Positions 1 to 35,743 of a DNA stretch of 64,000 nt are shown in pieces. Location: assembly GCA_963693365.1 (NCBI GenBank), contig CAVNZM010000001.1, positions 2,294,001 to 2,358,000 on the forward strand, in the 5' to 3' direction. Source of the stretch: Amoebidium appalachense (Eukaryota; Ichthyosporea). A program made the translations under genes and the position numbers. The notes below the pieces were generated by a model. That model did not search any database, was not told the DNA's origin, and saw only the letters and a list, made by a program, of their open reading frames with translations. Numbering within the stretch: the first letter of the stretch is position 1; the number at the start of each line of letters is the position of its first letter.

Positions 1-186
1 GTGTGTGTGTGTGTATCTGTTAGCCCCCCCCCCCCCCCCCCCCCCCCCCCCACCACCACATCCTTTGTGTGTGTGTCACGGTCCGTGTCTATCTCTATTT
101 CTCACACTCTTTCTATCTCTCTCTCTCTCTCTGTGTGTGTGTATGCGTGCATGCATGTGTGTAGATGTACGACAGTGGAAACCTAC

Positions 187-1167
187 GGCGCCAGCAGCAG
201 CCACAGCCTCCCTAATCTCCTCACTGCCCTCGGTCATGCTCAGCTCAAACAGCAACCGGTCGATCTCCTTGTAGTACAGGTCCGCAGCACGCCACTTGTT
301 GAGAATCAGCACCTGAACACAAAATGGTTGGAAAGGAGTGAGAAAGTGTCAGGAAACTAGATGATGGCCCTCCCTCTCTCTCTCTCACCCCCTTTTGTTA
401 TAGACAGTATTCTTCTCTCTCGCCTGCCCTGACTTCCGCTAACCTCCTGGCTATAAGTAGCAGTAACAACTACAGCACATTAGCAGAAGGATTATCAACA
501 ATAACAAGCAAACTAGGGGGGAGGGGGGGGGGGGGGGAGGGAAAGAAAAAAACCAAGACAGAACGTAAGGAACTTACTTTAAATCCCCCCCCCCCCCCCC
601 CCTCCCCCCTCCCCCCGCGGCCAAAAGAAAAAAAAAAAAAAAAAAAAAAAACCACAAGAAAAGAATACCGTAAAATCTACAGCTAGAGAATCACACCCAC
701 CTCCTCCGTAACCTTGTGCGTAACAAACGGGTTTCCATCTCTGTCACCACCAATCCACGAGCCAAATGTGATGATGGAGGTGTCTGGGGGCAGGGGGGCT
801 GGCCAATAGCGTGCAGGGCCATATCCACTGTGCGCATGAACTTGGGCAGAGCCATCCAAAGATTCTTCTCCAGAACAGCAAGACTGGAAAGGGGAAAGAG
901 GGAAAGAACAAGAACAGGGATAGAGGGTGAGATGGGGGCAGTGGTGGAAAGTGGTGGATAAAGCAGGGAAGAGCAAGTATGTGCTTGGAGATGTCACTGT
1001 CAGGTGAACATTGATGTGGAAGGTGAGAAGGAAAAGGCATTCTCCGAGGATGCGAGTGAAAGATGGAGGGCGCTTGTTCAAAGAATGGTAGTGGTTCCAA
1101 TCTGGAGGGGAGAAGGTAAAAGCAGGAAGTCTCACTGTATGTGTGTAAGGTAGTGTGTGTGTGTGTA

Positions 1168-1225
<58 letters not shown>

Positions 1226-2618
1226 TGTGTGTGTGCGTGTGTGTCGTGTGTGTGTGTGGGTGTGTGTGTGTGTTTTTGTGTGTTTGTGTGCGTGTGCGTG
1301 TGTGTCGTGTGTGTGTGTGGGTGTGTTTAGGGATAGGAGGATAGGGGGGGGGATGTGGAAGAAAAACAGAGGAAGGGGGGGAGACGGGACGTGTGACGTA
1401 TCCTTGTTAGCCTGCATGTCCGTGTGTGTGTGGGTGGGTGTCTGTGTACATGTGTACTGTGTGCATGTGCATGTGAGTGCATGTGAGTGCATGTGAGTGT
1501 GAGAGCATGTGCATGAGCATGTGTGCACACTCGCATGCGCGTGATACTGCCAGAGATCCTAAGTCAGCATGAAGAAAGTGTGTTTGTGCCTGTGCATGCT
1601 CAATTTCTCTACACGTACGTGTATGTGTACAGGGGCCACCCACCCGCCTCTAGCCTCGTCATCCAGTGTGGGCTTGATGCGGCGCACTGTCTGCGACCGC
1701 CAAATAGCACGGACCTGCAACACCCAATCAGCAACAGTTAATTAAGAATAGAAACCCAGTTATGTCGTCATTGCAATACCCTGTAAAACAAATGACTGCT
1801 TGACTCTTGCCCGTAGTCAGAGTGTCACCTTAACAAACTATCTTCCTGATCTGCTTGAGATTGAACAAAGGACTAGGCTTTCGCTTTGTCTCCCTCATCC
1901 TCCGTCCTCAATGCGATAATACTTATCCTTTGTCACCTCCTCGTTTTCTTCATGTAAGCCCCTCCTCCCCCCCCTCCCCCCCCAAAATACCCCTTTCTCC
2001 TCCTCTAACTCCCAATCTAAATCTCCCCCCAAACTCACCCACCACCCACCCACCCCCTACCCCTTTCTCTCCCCTGCCCCCTCACCACCTTCCGCACAGC
2101 TTGGAACCATCATCCATAAAACGGCCCCCGTCCTCTCTCCCACTTCCCCCCAGTGCACACAGTGACTGCACGCACCTCACGGCTCAGGGCATCATTCAGG
2201 TCCTTCTCCTCCTGAGGGGTCAGAATCGTGACGTCACGTTTTTCGATCAGCGCTGCAATCCTGCAAAAAGGGCACCACGTTAGGTTACACGCAAAATGCA
2301 AAGGATGTGATCATGCTGTAAGGCCGTTTCTTTCTTTACACCCCTCTAATACGACCTCTTGTCCTTTTCTGTTTTCTTTGTTAGTGAATTGCACCCGAAA
2401 TGGGGGAGGAAAGGGGTCGAGCTGCTGCCAATGGCCAGAGGAATGGTTGTCCAGTTTTCACACTCTATCCCCCCCCCCCCCCCTCTATCCCCCCACCCCC
2501 CTCCCGCCAAGAACCCCCCTCCGGCATCCCCCTCCCCCCCCCCCCCCTCTCCCCGCCCCTCCCCTCTCTCCCAACCCCCTCCCCTCCCTTCCTCTCTCTC
2601 ACCCCTCCCATTCTCCCA

Positions 2619-2656
<38 letters not shown>

Positions 2657-3360
2657 GGGGACACGTACTTCTGGTGCTTTGCCAGCAGTGTGCGCCTCAG
2701 TGCCTGCGTGGGGTGTGCCGTCAGCACCAATTCAATGTGCTGGTTGAGGAGGGTCTGTCGGATCTTGGCTGGGTCGATCCCTGTGCCCCCACAACATCAG
2801 CCGCCTATAGAAATAACATCATGTTTCAAGCTCCCCTCGCCCCAACAACCCCCTTCCCCCCACCTCCCCTCCCCCTTCCCCCCCCCACCCCCCTCTTCCC
2901 CTCGGGGCCCTGCCCCAACCCTTCCCCCCACCGGTACCGCTTCACATTCGTCTTTCCATATGCCCATCCTCGTTATCAAACTGCCCCGTCGTATTCAAGC
3001 AACCCTCCACCCTCGTTCTTACCACTGACAACCCTCCCCTCCCCCCTCCCCCTCCCCAGTCTACCCTGTCCACTTCACGCTGCCCCCCCCCCCCCCCCAC
3101 CACCTCCCCCTAGACACACACACACGCACCCCAACAGTTCCGTCTACACTGTGACTGTCCCTCAAAGGTGTACTAAATCAAACAATAGGGGCACATACCC
3201 GAGTTCTGGAGATTCAGGAACACGTGCTCACACGTGTGCTTAAGCACAATCTCCGTCTCACCACGACGGTATGAGCGCCATCTGAGGGTGCATATGTCTT
3301 AGCGGAGCAAAGGGTGATTGGTGCAAGTGTCATATTTACCGGTCTTTTTTTTTTTTTTTA

Positions 3361-3448
<88 letters not shown>

Positions 3449-4222
3449 CGTGTGTGGATGTGTGTGTGTATTTACCGGGTACCTGGGTGTCACGCAGGGA
3501 GGAGGGCCCCGAGGGGGGGGGGGGGAGCGGGGGGGGGAGGGGAGGAGGGGGGGGGGGGGAGGGGGGGAGGGGGGGGGGGGGAGGGGACGGGGGCAGGCAT
3601 AAAGAAGAAACATGCGAGCCTGGACGTGATTGAAGAAAATGAAGTTGCTACAAACGAAGGAAGAGGGTCGCGAAGAAAGGAGGAGGGAGGGAGAAGGGAG
3701 GAGACGGTGGAGGTAGAAAGGAATGGGTGAAAGATACAACGCTACGAGTCCATGCAGGTGTGCACGTGCAGGTCTACATTCGGGGGTCTGTGTTGATAAT
3801 CTCTGTGCCTGTATGTACCATGCATGTGTCTGGTGCATGTGGACAACTCTGCAACCACACACACACACAGACACACACACACAGACACACACACACACAC
3901 ACACAAATGCGTGCCGGCGTGCGCCCGCGTATTTGTGTAGTATGCCCCCACCTTCTGATACGGTGCTGCTTCTCGGCCAGGTTGGCCAGGTTCAGCAGTT
4001 CCTGGAACAAACGGGCAACCACCATGATGTCGTGTGGCACTGCAGGCACCCAGATGCTGTGTTAAAAGGCTAATGTATGCTGGATCGCCGTTTATAATTA
4101 TATATTGTGTTTCGAGGAATTGGTGCCCTGGCTCCGTTCCCACAAATAAAACAAGGCGGTGAAAGAGAACTGAGCAGTCGTTGGGTAGGAATGGACGAGG
4201 AAGGCCAGGAGGAGAAACATGG

Positions 4223-4258
<36 letters not shown>

Positions 4259-4964
4259 TTAGGCGGGGGGGAATGGATTGCAGAGTACGAAGTACACATT
4301 CATGCCGGGCAACACAACACAGGTTGAAAAGCGCACAAAAGAGAAGGCATCATAAGCAGAGCCCATCCTTGGGAGGGGAGGGGGGGGTTTTGGGGGGGGG
4401 GGGGAGAACTGTGGTACTTGCACACTAGAATATTCTCCCCCCTCTCCCCCCCCCCCAAACACACACACATTCAGACGCACCTGTCAGCTCGTCCAGCTTG
4501 GTCTGCAGCTCATTGAACAGGTGGTCGTCACGTGACTTGAAGAAGTTCTGTGCAAGCTCCATGATGCTCTCGATCTTGCCATACAGCGCAGTCTGGTCTG
4601 TTTCGGGGGGAAAGGGGAGAGGGGGGGGGGGGACGACGGTTAGAGGCACATTAAAATGCTGGGCCCCATACCTATGCTGACAAGTCAGCACACGTTGACA
4701 ACACTATTCTACTTTCTCTTCCAGACTCAATCCCTTTCAACCATAACCCCCTTCCACCTCAGTTTTACTCAATACAGACGTATAACACATAGCCCGCAAT
4801 AGAGCATGCTCTCACCACCTCTCCCACCACCCTCTATCCCCTCACCAACCAGTCTCTCTATCCACCCGCTTCGACCCTCATTCCTTGCGGGGCGCGGGGG
4901 GGGAGGGGGGGGGGGGAGGGGTTCAACGACTGTGTGCATGTATGCGTGTGTTTTTGGGGCGGGG

Positions 4965-4997
<33 letters not shown>

Positions 4998-5067
4998 GGG
5001 GGGAGGGAGGGAGGGAGGGAGGGGGGTGAGGGGGGGGCGAGATAGAGGTGCACGATACATGGCGTGT

Positions 5068-5106
<39 letters not shown>

Positions 5107-6244
5107 TGTGTGTGTGTATGGTGGGGAGGAAAGGGGGGGAGGGGGGAGCAGGCAGAGTTGGGGTGAAAGGGGGAGGGGGGGGGGGGAGGAACGTTAGGGA
5201 AACGGCAAGAGCACAAGAAGATTGGGGGTCTTGGAATAGTTATTTTCTTCAGAGAGAGAAGAGCCCTATAGCTGCTAAACGAACTAAGTGCCACATGGGG
5301 TAAGAATCGTAGGAAACCCTAGCCGTGTGTATAAAGGGAAACCGAAGAGACTGTTGCTTTGCAGGAAAAAAAGGTCAGCACTCCTGCTCAAGGTCATGCA
5401 GGGGCAAGACTTACCATTCCCAAGAGTCTGTTTAACAGTCCACAGCAGGTTTTCCTGCAGCACATTGATGTCATTCTCCAGCAGCTCGGAGAAGTCGATG
5501 GTAGGCTGAGGGATCCAGGTGGGGCCATAGGCCGAGTCCTGGGAAGCAAGGGAGGAAACCTTCTGGAAAGGCACATCCAAGGTGTCTTGCTTGGTTTCAT
5601 GTTTGGTGTCGGCCTTCTTGGCAGGCGGCTGATCCTCAGCCTGCTCTGCCCCTCGCTTGCGTGTGGCTGCAAGAGGCAATAAGTTTTAGTTTATGACACT
5701 CCCTCCCTTCGGACGGGGGTCGAGAAGGGTTCTTGGGCGCCCATGTGTTATGCCACTGGATCCTTGTGCAAGCCCACGTCGCAGGTACAAGCGAAAAACG
5801 GCACCCTGTATTGTTTTCCTCGCATCGAGAAACCTGCTCCTACATACTTTGAGAGCCACAGACATACTGTTGGCAGGGTCGTTATTCTGACGGTGTTGCT
5901 TGGTTATGAAGAATGGTTGTTCTCTAAAGTGATGTGTAGATCATATGTGCATCGGAGAGGCAAGCTTAGATAGAAAACAGAAAGTCTCGTGCAACACTGT
6001 TTGACACACACGGTCTAGCTACACTCACAACACCAGGAAAAAACAACAACACTATGGAAAAAAGGGTTTCAAGGTCAGCAAGAGTATCCTATGATCCCAA
6101 CAGACAAAACTCAAGCTATTGTTTATGTATATTAGCAACTTGGTTCAAGAGACGATGTCGATGTTTCTAATCAGGAGAATGAAAAGAAAAACAGCAAAAA
6201 ACGAAAACGGTAGAAGGGAAAGGAGAAATGCACATACCTGGCAT
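187..6244 (-). CDS. Phosphoenolpyruvate carboxylase, N-terminal ~375 aa (10 exons; gene continues past the left edge)
   Basis: PEPC adds bicarbonate to phosphoenolpyruvate to make oxaloacetate, in the cytosol or plastid. Exons on the minus strand: 6238-6244, 5415-5666, 4481-4597, 3952-4039, 3199-3281, 2669-2780, 2176-2260, 1644-1714, 701-883, 187-312. Frame is kept across all junctions. Seen: [14 protein letters not shown] around 2669-2780, which carries the first catalytic His, and [16 protein letters not shown] in 701-883, the PEPC glycine/arginine loop; ELSM near the left end. The start at 6244 lies 79 bases below a TATATAAA box. The N-terminus is short, Lys-rich ([11 protein letters not shown]) and lacks the plant-type regulatory Ser motif. 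The exon 701-883 changes frame at the G6 run 793-798 (one base too few), so the copy as written is broken there; a homopolymer error is likely. About 375 of a usual 900-1000 residues are present. Identification is firm; subtype (plant or bacterial type) is not decided. Confidence 0.9.
4271..4373 (-). mobile_element. Diverged poly-C retroposon copy in a PEPC intron
   Basis: Plus reads GAATGGATTGCAGAGTACGA, AGTACACATTCATG and later CATAAGCAGAGCCCATCC, in the family order, between poly-C/G tracts. Similar fragments AGAGTACGAGTACACATTCA (24733-24766) and AGAATACGATGTGCACATTC (about 58164-58200) suggest an older subfamily. Confidence 0.55.
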
Positions 6245-6322
6245 TTTCGCCTTTGAAATGTACCGCCGAGTCGTTTGTTGACTCGTCAGTGAAAATGAAG
6301 CCCTAATTTGGCTCACAACTGA

Positions 6323-6330
6323 TTTATATA
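6323..6330 (-). promoter_or_regulatory. TATA box of the PEPC gene
   Basis: On the minus strand this reads TATATAAA, 79 bases before the PEPC start codon and outside its first intron. Position and sequence fit a core promoter and support the chosen start over a longer in-frame upstream Met near 6406. Confidence 0.6.
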
Positions 6331-6814
6331 CCCCAGAGAGACTAAGATGACCGATATGATTGGGGCAACAATAACCAACCAAATACATGAATCTGAGGGA
6401 GTGCAAATATTACAAATTCCGCTCACCAGTCACACAACTTCTGCCGTCATGTTGTGCATGGCCATGGAGCAGAATAATCATACACACGGTAGCGCTAGTG
6501 CCAGGCCTAAGAAACATTATATAACATATGTATTTAATATTCATATGCTCTGTATGGCTGCTTTTCATGTATGTATCTATAAGGTTAAATTGAAGTGACT
6601 GTAATCACATCTCATATCTATGAACGCAATGTGCACGACTCTGGGCTGTTGAAGGACCTTCCTAATTTAGCAGGTTCAAATGCAAAAGCTGATGTTGATT
6701 GGTGTATTCTAATGTGGTGGCTCACGTGATTGGGTCTCATTGGATTGTGTAAGCCAATCAGCAGTCGCCGTGTGCGTGATACAAACTCACGGGCAGTACC
6801 TCAGTGATACGGTG

Positions 6815-6817
<3 letters not shown>

Positions 6818-6890
<73 letters not shown>
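6818..6890. repeat. Uninterrupted poly-G tract, 73 bases
   Basis: Among the longest pure homopolymers in the window. It lies in intergenic DNA, unlike most other G/C tracts here, which lie in introns. Confidence 0.9.
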
Positions 6891-6891
<1 letters not shown>

Positions 6892-7061
6892 TACATGCTA
6901 ATATTTATTAATTAGACGTGGCACTGCTGCACGTACGCGTATACAGATGGTCTACAGTACATGTATATACACATACCATTAATGGCGCCCCCATACTCTA
7001 CAGAAACTTATAGCACCTTCCGTATAACAGGTGCTAGAATCCGTATAACTGATTATATGAC

Positions 7062-7116
7062 ATGAACATGTTTTTTGTAAAAACATGATAGAACATGTTT
7101 TTTGTAAAAACATGAT
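7062..7116 (+). repeat. 27-base tandem duplication
   Basis: Two adjacent copies of a unit beginning GAACATGTTTTTTGTAAAA and ending ACATGATA. Each copy can form a small hairpin (CATGTTTTT / AAAACATG). Confidence 0.8.
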
Positions 7117-7239
7117 ACATCACTTGATAAAACGTCTAGCTGATTTACGGACACAAACAGTCGGAGATTCACACATACAGAACATGTACATTGTGGAAAT
7201 TTTCTCACACACACACACACATGAGGCTCTAAACCGTGC

Positions 7240-7289
7240 CCACTCCCCTCTCTCTTTCTCTCTCTTTCTTTCTCTCTCTTTCTCTCCAA

Positions 7290-7331
<42 letters not shown>

Positions 7332-7410
7332 ATCTGTCTCTCTCTCTCTCTCTATCTATCTCTCTCTCTCTCTAGTCTCCCTCTCTCTATCTCTCTCTCT
7401 TTCTCTATCT

Positions 7411-7470
<60 letters not shown>
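7240..7470. repeat. CT-rich microsatellite
   Basis: Nearly pure CT with scattered TT, AT and AA interruptions, downstream of the OTU-gene stop codon. Confidence 0.9.
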
Positions 7471-7471
<1 letters not shown>

Positions 7472-7560
7472 CAGCTGCTCCTTCTAGATATTCCCCCCCC
7501 CCCCCCCCCCCCCCCTGCCCCAAGAATTTCCCCCTTCCCTTCCCTCCCCCTTAGCCCCTC

Positions 7561-7592
<32 letters not shown>

Positions 7593-7642
7593 ACCCCCCA
7601 ACCTCACCCCTGGCACGTACCCTCCGCCCTTTCCCCCACGAA

Positions 7643-11192
<3,550 letters not shown>

Positions 11193-12174
11193 CTTCACAA
11201 AGCAAGCCCACCAAAGGCTACCCCAAGGCCCAAATTTGAAAAGTGGAAGCGAACTGAACTGTGTGTTCTCGGGTTGCATAGCCTTTTGAAGCCACGAAAA
11301 GGTGTGAAACGTTCTGTTTAGTGGTGCACTGTGTCGGGGTCTCCAATTCCGTATTTCCTGGTGCGCTCTTGGCCAATCGTTTAGGGGTTTGGGACCGCGA
11401 ATGAATAGGGAGGCACACACCTTTCCTCAGTAGATATCCGCCTGAGATAGCCTAGTGAATGGCCATGGTGTACACAGTATCCCACTGCCCTTTCTTTTAC
11501 AATTGTAATGCAGATAATGTCGCCAAAATTTCTTTTTAAATGCCCCCCCCCTTTTTTTTTCAATAAAAAGCTGCCGTCTGAGCAATAGCCACCTGAGAGG
11601 TGTAGAGCCCTGGATGACTCTTCATCAATCAAATGCAAATCGATGTAGATATACGGTGGATATTATCGGAAAATTTTGCACCATTTCAGGCCCATTTCAC
11701 GGCACACTTAGCCACACTTATGTCAGGCCCCACCGCAATCACCTCATTATTGCCGAGCGATATGGACCACATACCTACTATGAGCCTGCCAAATACGTGC
11801 TTTCAATCTTTCTTCTGTACTTATACATAGAATACAGACAGATAGCTATATAAAAAGAGAAATATTAAAAAAGTGTACGTACGCATAATAATGCGTTGTG
11901 GTCAATTCAGGATATATTTGCACTAGGTAAGGGGGGGGGGGATCGGCGAGGGGGAGGGGGGTGTTGGGGGGGGGGGGGGGGAGGGGGGGGGAGGGGGGGG
12001 AGGGGAGGGGGGGGGGGGAGGGGAGGGGGGGGAGGGGGGGGGGGAGGGGGGGGGAGGGGAGGGGGGGGGGGGAGGGGAGGGGGAGGGGAGGGGGGGGGGG
12101 GGGGGGGGGGGGGGAGGGGGGAGGGGGGGGGGGGAGGGGGGGAGGGGGGGGGGGGGGGGGGGGGGGGGAGGGGG

Positions 12175-12206
<32 letters not shown>

Positions 12207-12589
12207 GCGCTGTGACAGGGGCGGGGGGGCATGAGAGGGGGGAAGGAGTGAATTTCCCATCGTAAGTATGAGCACCGTGTACTGTAATGCACATTTTGGG
12301 GCGGTGCCGGATATATTTACACGCTGCCTGCAGGCAAAAGTAGCTACAGGTGCTCGCGGAATACATTATTTCTAACTACATTTTGAATAAAACAAATACT
12401 AATATATTTCTTTATAATAAAGCCTGATATAAAGCCTCACTAGTATTTAGTCCATATGCACCATTATACGTACTGATGATACGGGGGTCGCATGCTGAGT
12501 CGCATGTGACGCGGCAGCGTACGGCCTACAATTTCCAGCCCTGCGCCAGCGTGGGAGGTTGTGTGACGTCATCAATATGACGTCAGTTG
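11193..12589. other. Intergenic DNA upstream of the OTU gene
   Basis: No gene supported. Two overlapping plus-strand frames near 11614-11853 are free of simple repeats but show no family resemblance or splice support. A G-rich tract fills 11932-12207. About 12370-12460 is AT-rich. The OTU gene promoter should lie just right of 11192, but I see no TATA box there. Confidence 0.5.
11932..12207. repeat. G-rich tract (G runs with single A breaks)
   Basis: About 275 bases of G runs interrupted by single A, with a few other bases in its first 30. Its translations give the spurious poly-Gly/Arg and poly-Pro frames on both strands. It has strong G-quadruplex potential on the plus strand. Confidence 0.95.
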
Positions 12590-12790
12590 CGGATCGGCCC
12601 GGGAACCAGTGTTTCGAGCCGGGAACCACTGTTTCAAACTCGGGAACCAGTGTTTCGAGCCGGGAACCACTGTTTTGCGGATCGGCCCGGGAACCAGTGT
12701 TTCGAGCCGGGAACCACTGTTTCAAACTCGGGAACCAGTGTTTCGGGCCGGGAACCACGGTTCTGGCCCGGGAACTAGCCCCTGGATTCG
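12590..12790 (+). repeat. GGGAACC minisatellite with an ~86-base higher-order repeat
   Basis: Alternating units CGGGAACCAGTGTTTCGAGC and CGGGAACCACTGTTTCAAAC. The block beginning GCGGATCGGCCCGGGAACC occurs at about 12590 and again at about 12676, giving an ~86-base repeat of repeats. Degenerate units continue to about 12815, ending in the palindrome TTCCCGGGAA. It lies 60-280 bases upstream of a TATA box, so the units may be protein-binding sites. Confidence 0.85.
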
Positions 12791-12872
12791 ACCCGTGTTT
12801 GTTCCCGGGAACTGCATTCCAGCTGCTGGAATGCGGGAACACCGTATCACTGAGGTGCTGCCAACTCACGGG

Positions 12873-12880
12873 TATATAAA
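12873..12880 (+). promoter_or_regulatory. TATA box after the GGGAACC repeats, gene not identified
   Basis: TATATAAA followed by GGCTTACGGG. No convincing coding exon follows on the plus strand; the frame near 12920 lacks an ATG. On the minus strand the site reads TTTATATA, so a leftward promoter cannot be excluded. A non-coding transcript is another option. Confidence 0.4.
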
Positions 12881-13257
12881 GGCTTACGGGAGTCACAACA
12901 AGTCACAAACTCGCATCAGTTGAAGGTGACGACTTTTTATTCAGATATAGCAGAACTCAAAGCAAATAAACGCAATCATATTGGGTTCTTTTATGCACAG
13001 GGTGAAGGTCCTGCCGACAGTGCAGGGCCGGGCTCGGCGGGATCTTTACCGTTAAATTTATGTGCACGGAAAGTTAGTCCATGGAGAGAAAACTTTGAAT
13101 AGTGCTAAGCCTATGCACGTGATCATGAGCAGATACGCCTTCCGTTGATCATGATAGGATTATCCACGTGGGTTGGGGAGAGGGGCCCGGGGAGGGAGAA
13201 AGGAACAGGCTAAGATTAACGAGAATATGAACGGACGTGACGCGGTTGACAGCACTA

Positions 13258-13330
13258 GCGGACCGCGTGGCCCAGGTTGAACACAACATAGGTAAAGCCG
13301 CAGGCGAGCAGCAGGGCGCAGTGCAGACTA
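13258..13330 (-). CDS. Possible last exon of an unidentified small membrane protein
   Basis: A strong acceptor (pyrimidine tract then CCCTAG) is followed on minus by a frame reading LHCALLLACGFTYVVFNLGH and two more residues, then TAG. That is a single membrane segment at a C-terminus. A possible AATAAA lies near 12938-12943 on minus. I could not find an upstream exon with a matching phase before the PPR gene's stop, so this may be a decayed or misread exon. Confidence 0.3.
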
Positions 13331-13598
13331 GGGAAGAAAGAAAAACAGACAAATGCAACAGGTGATTGGTACATGGGGGCAGCTGCCCTTGAGTTTCTTG
13401 CACAAATTAGCCCAACAATCGCAATTAATTAGGGCGGCGGTTGGAGTCAGTCTGATACCATCCATTCCTTTTTTTTTTTTTTTTTTTTTTTTTTGCAAAT
13501 GGGGGGGGGGGGGGGGGGGGGGGGGGGGGAGGGGGGGGGAGGAAAAGCTCTCGACTCGGATCCGAAGGTTGGCATGTGATACATGTGCAGCGAACGGT

Positions 13599-13629
<31 letters not shown>

Positions 13630-13804
13630 GGGGGGGGGTTCTGTGTGTGCTTTTGGAATTTGGAAGGGGCCCAAGGGGAGGGGGAGGGGGGGGGGGGGGG
13701 GGGAAGGGGGGGCTCTTGGAAAACTAATAATTGATTCTAAGGGTAGCTAGTGTGTATGTACGGTGTGAAAGGGGTGGGTGAGATGTTTTTTTTCTTTTTT
13801 TTGC

Positions 13805-13925
13805 AGTTCAGATCGCTTTGTACTGCATCTGCCAGCTGCAATTCTTTCGAAATTCCGTAAATTGGCTAAATGGTCGGAGACGTCCTTTGAGTTTGGGTCA
13901 TGAGACTTGCATGCTTATGCAAATT
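13805..13925 (-). repeat. Dispersed repeat, copy 1
   Basis: On minus it contains ACCCAAACTCAAAGGACGTC, then CTCCGACC, then TTACGGAATTT. The same order, with about 15 percent mismatch, occurs on plus at about 54430-54520. It also explains a splice-like open frame on the plus strand here. Confidence 0.65.
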
Positions 13926-14279
13926 GCCCTGCCGGATTGTATTATATGAGCTGACCAGCAGCTCCCAATGGAAACAATACTACTACTATACACCCAAGAA
14001 CCTAACAAGAAATGAAATGAACACAACGGAGAACACTAACCATACACAAAAAGGCATAGCATTTTAAAAAAACTTTCTAAAACAGAAACCTAACAAATGT
14101 AATTTTTCTCTGAAAATCAAACTTAACGGTATACTGCACCAATGGCAATGTTTAAATAATGTTCACCTTTCACATACCCATTACGAAAAAGAATTTCAAT
14201 TGCAATCATCTACTCGAGTTCACCTTGCAAACTAATATAACTCTAGATATCCAACATCCATCATCCCCTTTCGTCTAAA

Positions 14280-34152
<19,873 letters not shown>

Positions 34153-35743
34153 CCCCCTCCCTTAGCCCTTGTCTGGTAGGATGTCCATTTGACCTTGGTG
34201 CCACGTGCAGGGAGTGAGTGAGAGTCTCTGCCTTGGAGCTATCAGAATGCTTCGGTTGGACAAGCACGTGTCACCCAATGAAAGATTAGAATTTACGAGC
34301 AGATGGGCGTGCTTGCACCGGAAACCCTCTACTTGGAATGCGAAGATGATATCTCGAGGGTTTACGCCGACAAAGCGACCAAAACTGCCAAGTGGCGATC
34401 ACCTGTTGTTAATTGACCTTCAGCAGGTTCCTCTCACAATAAAAGAAGGTCGAGAATCATTGCAGATGACAAGATGTCGAAAATATCGCTAACCTCAAAG
34501 AAACTTATGCTCTACTTAATTTCAATATATCTGTCAGTATAAAACCTTATAACTAGACTAGCAATACCGTAACAGGAACTAATCTTTGAGTGATGCCATG
34601 ACCCTTCAGCACTTCACAGCAGGCCCGGAGCTCGTGCCACAAGTTAGCATGCGGCGTCGACGGCCAGCCTGGCAGCCTGGCGTAGGGCCTGGCGTGCCTT
34701 GCACTTTTGCTCTGAAATGCGTTCACTCTCAGGCATGGACCTTCGGCAATTAAATCTGACTAGAATGACGTCACATGCTATTAAGAGACTGCCTGGCACC
34801 GGGCCATCGCGTGGGCTTCAAGTTTTTGCCCAGCAGGCTAAACCGTTACACTCAACCGTGACCCACGCTCGCAACTTAGCGAAGCCGAAACCAAAATAAA
34901 AGCAAACACGCAAGGCATTCATTTCTTCTCTCTCAATCAGTTGCACGAATCTGCACCTCCCTCCGTGCAACCCACCCTCTCTCCACGCGGCCACCACCAG
35001 GCCACCCGGTTCTGATACGTAGGGCTACCTTTCCCGTAGCAAGCGTTATGTACACACACGTGAATGTGTACACAAGCACACGAACGCAGTTGTCTGGCGT
35101 GGCAACCGTTTGGCCAAACATGGTCTACGTGGCGTTGCTAAAATAGCGAAAAACAACCGGTTTACTCAGACACGTGTAAAATCAGACATAACGGGGAGAT
35201 GTGCTCGGGGCGAGGTGGGCCGGGGGGGGGGGGGGGGGGGGGAGAGGAGGGGGAGAGGGGGGGGATCAACGTCACGTTGCACAGTGGAGGGGGAGCCAGG
35301 GGGAGGGTGGGGGAGGGAGGGCCGGGTACAGGTTATAGTGCTCAGGAGTACGGGACCATACCTACCATGATAGCGATAAAAACAGTTCATGTGCACCGTT
35401 GCATATGCATGCTCATGACTATCGATTGGTGTGTGTTAATTAAAGCATCATCGGAGTTTGGCACGTCCCTCATTCAGAAAATCCGACCATGCATGCGTGC
35501 CAATGCCATACTATATAAATATGCTGGTGCAGTCAAATAAAAACACGTCGCGCACGCATTCTTAGACTGAATCACCATCAACGTAATTCCCGCAACGGAT
35601 TGAACATATGTAAACAATCATTGTGCACGCGGCGTGTGTGTATGTTTTGTGAGGACCTCACACAGCAGTGCAACTTTCACCACAGGCTAATGGCATGTGC
35701 AGATGTACAGGTAGGAAGGGCCGGTAAACGCGGTGTCCATGGC

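Larger units (their letters stand above)
6245..7642. other. Intergenic DNA between PEPC promoter and OTU-gene stop
   Basis: No gene recognised. It holds an uninterrupted G tract (6818-6890), a 27-base direct duplication (7062-7116), a CT-rich microsatellite (about 7240-7470) and two poly-C tracts (about 7492-7515 and 7562-7590) just past the stop of the OTU gene. The CT/C-rich part probably includes the 3' UTR of that gene. Confidence 0.6.

Noticed and set aside
3952-4056. PEPC exon 4 starting at 4056 (acceptor AACACAG)
   Set aside because: It puts the join out of phase; the acceptor at 4040-4041 (CCTGCAG) keeps frame and gives [11 protein letters not shown] directly after DELT.
12590-12790. 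CRISPR-like array
   Set aside because: Units are directly adjacent without unique spacers, and the genome is eukaryotic.
12447-12896. Open frames across the GGGAACC minisatellite (both strands)
   Set aside because: They stay open because of the repeat unit; no start context, splice site or family fits.
12920-13102. 60-codon plus-strand frame after the TATA box
   Set aside because: It begins with TTG rather than ATG and has no further support.
13800-14000. Plus-strand exon after the strong acceptor at about 13806
   Set aside because: The sequence is a dispersed repeat also found at 54.4 kb; no upstream exon exists.
34205-34899. Two plus-strand frames upstream of the PPR gene
   Set aside because: No ATG at their starts, no introns in phase, no recognisable motif.
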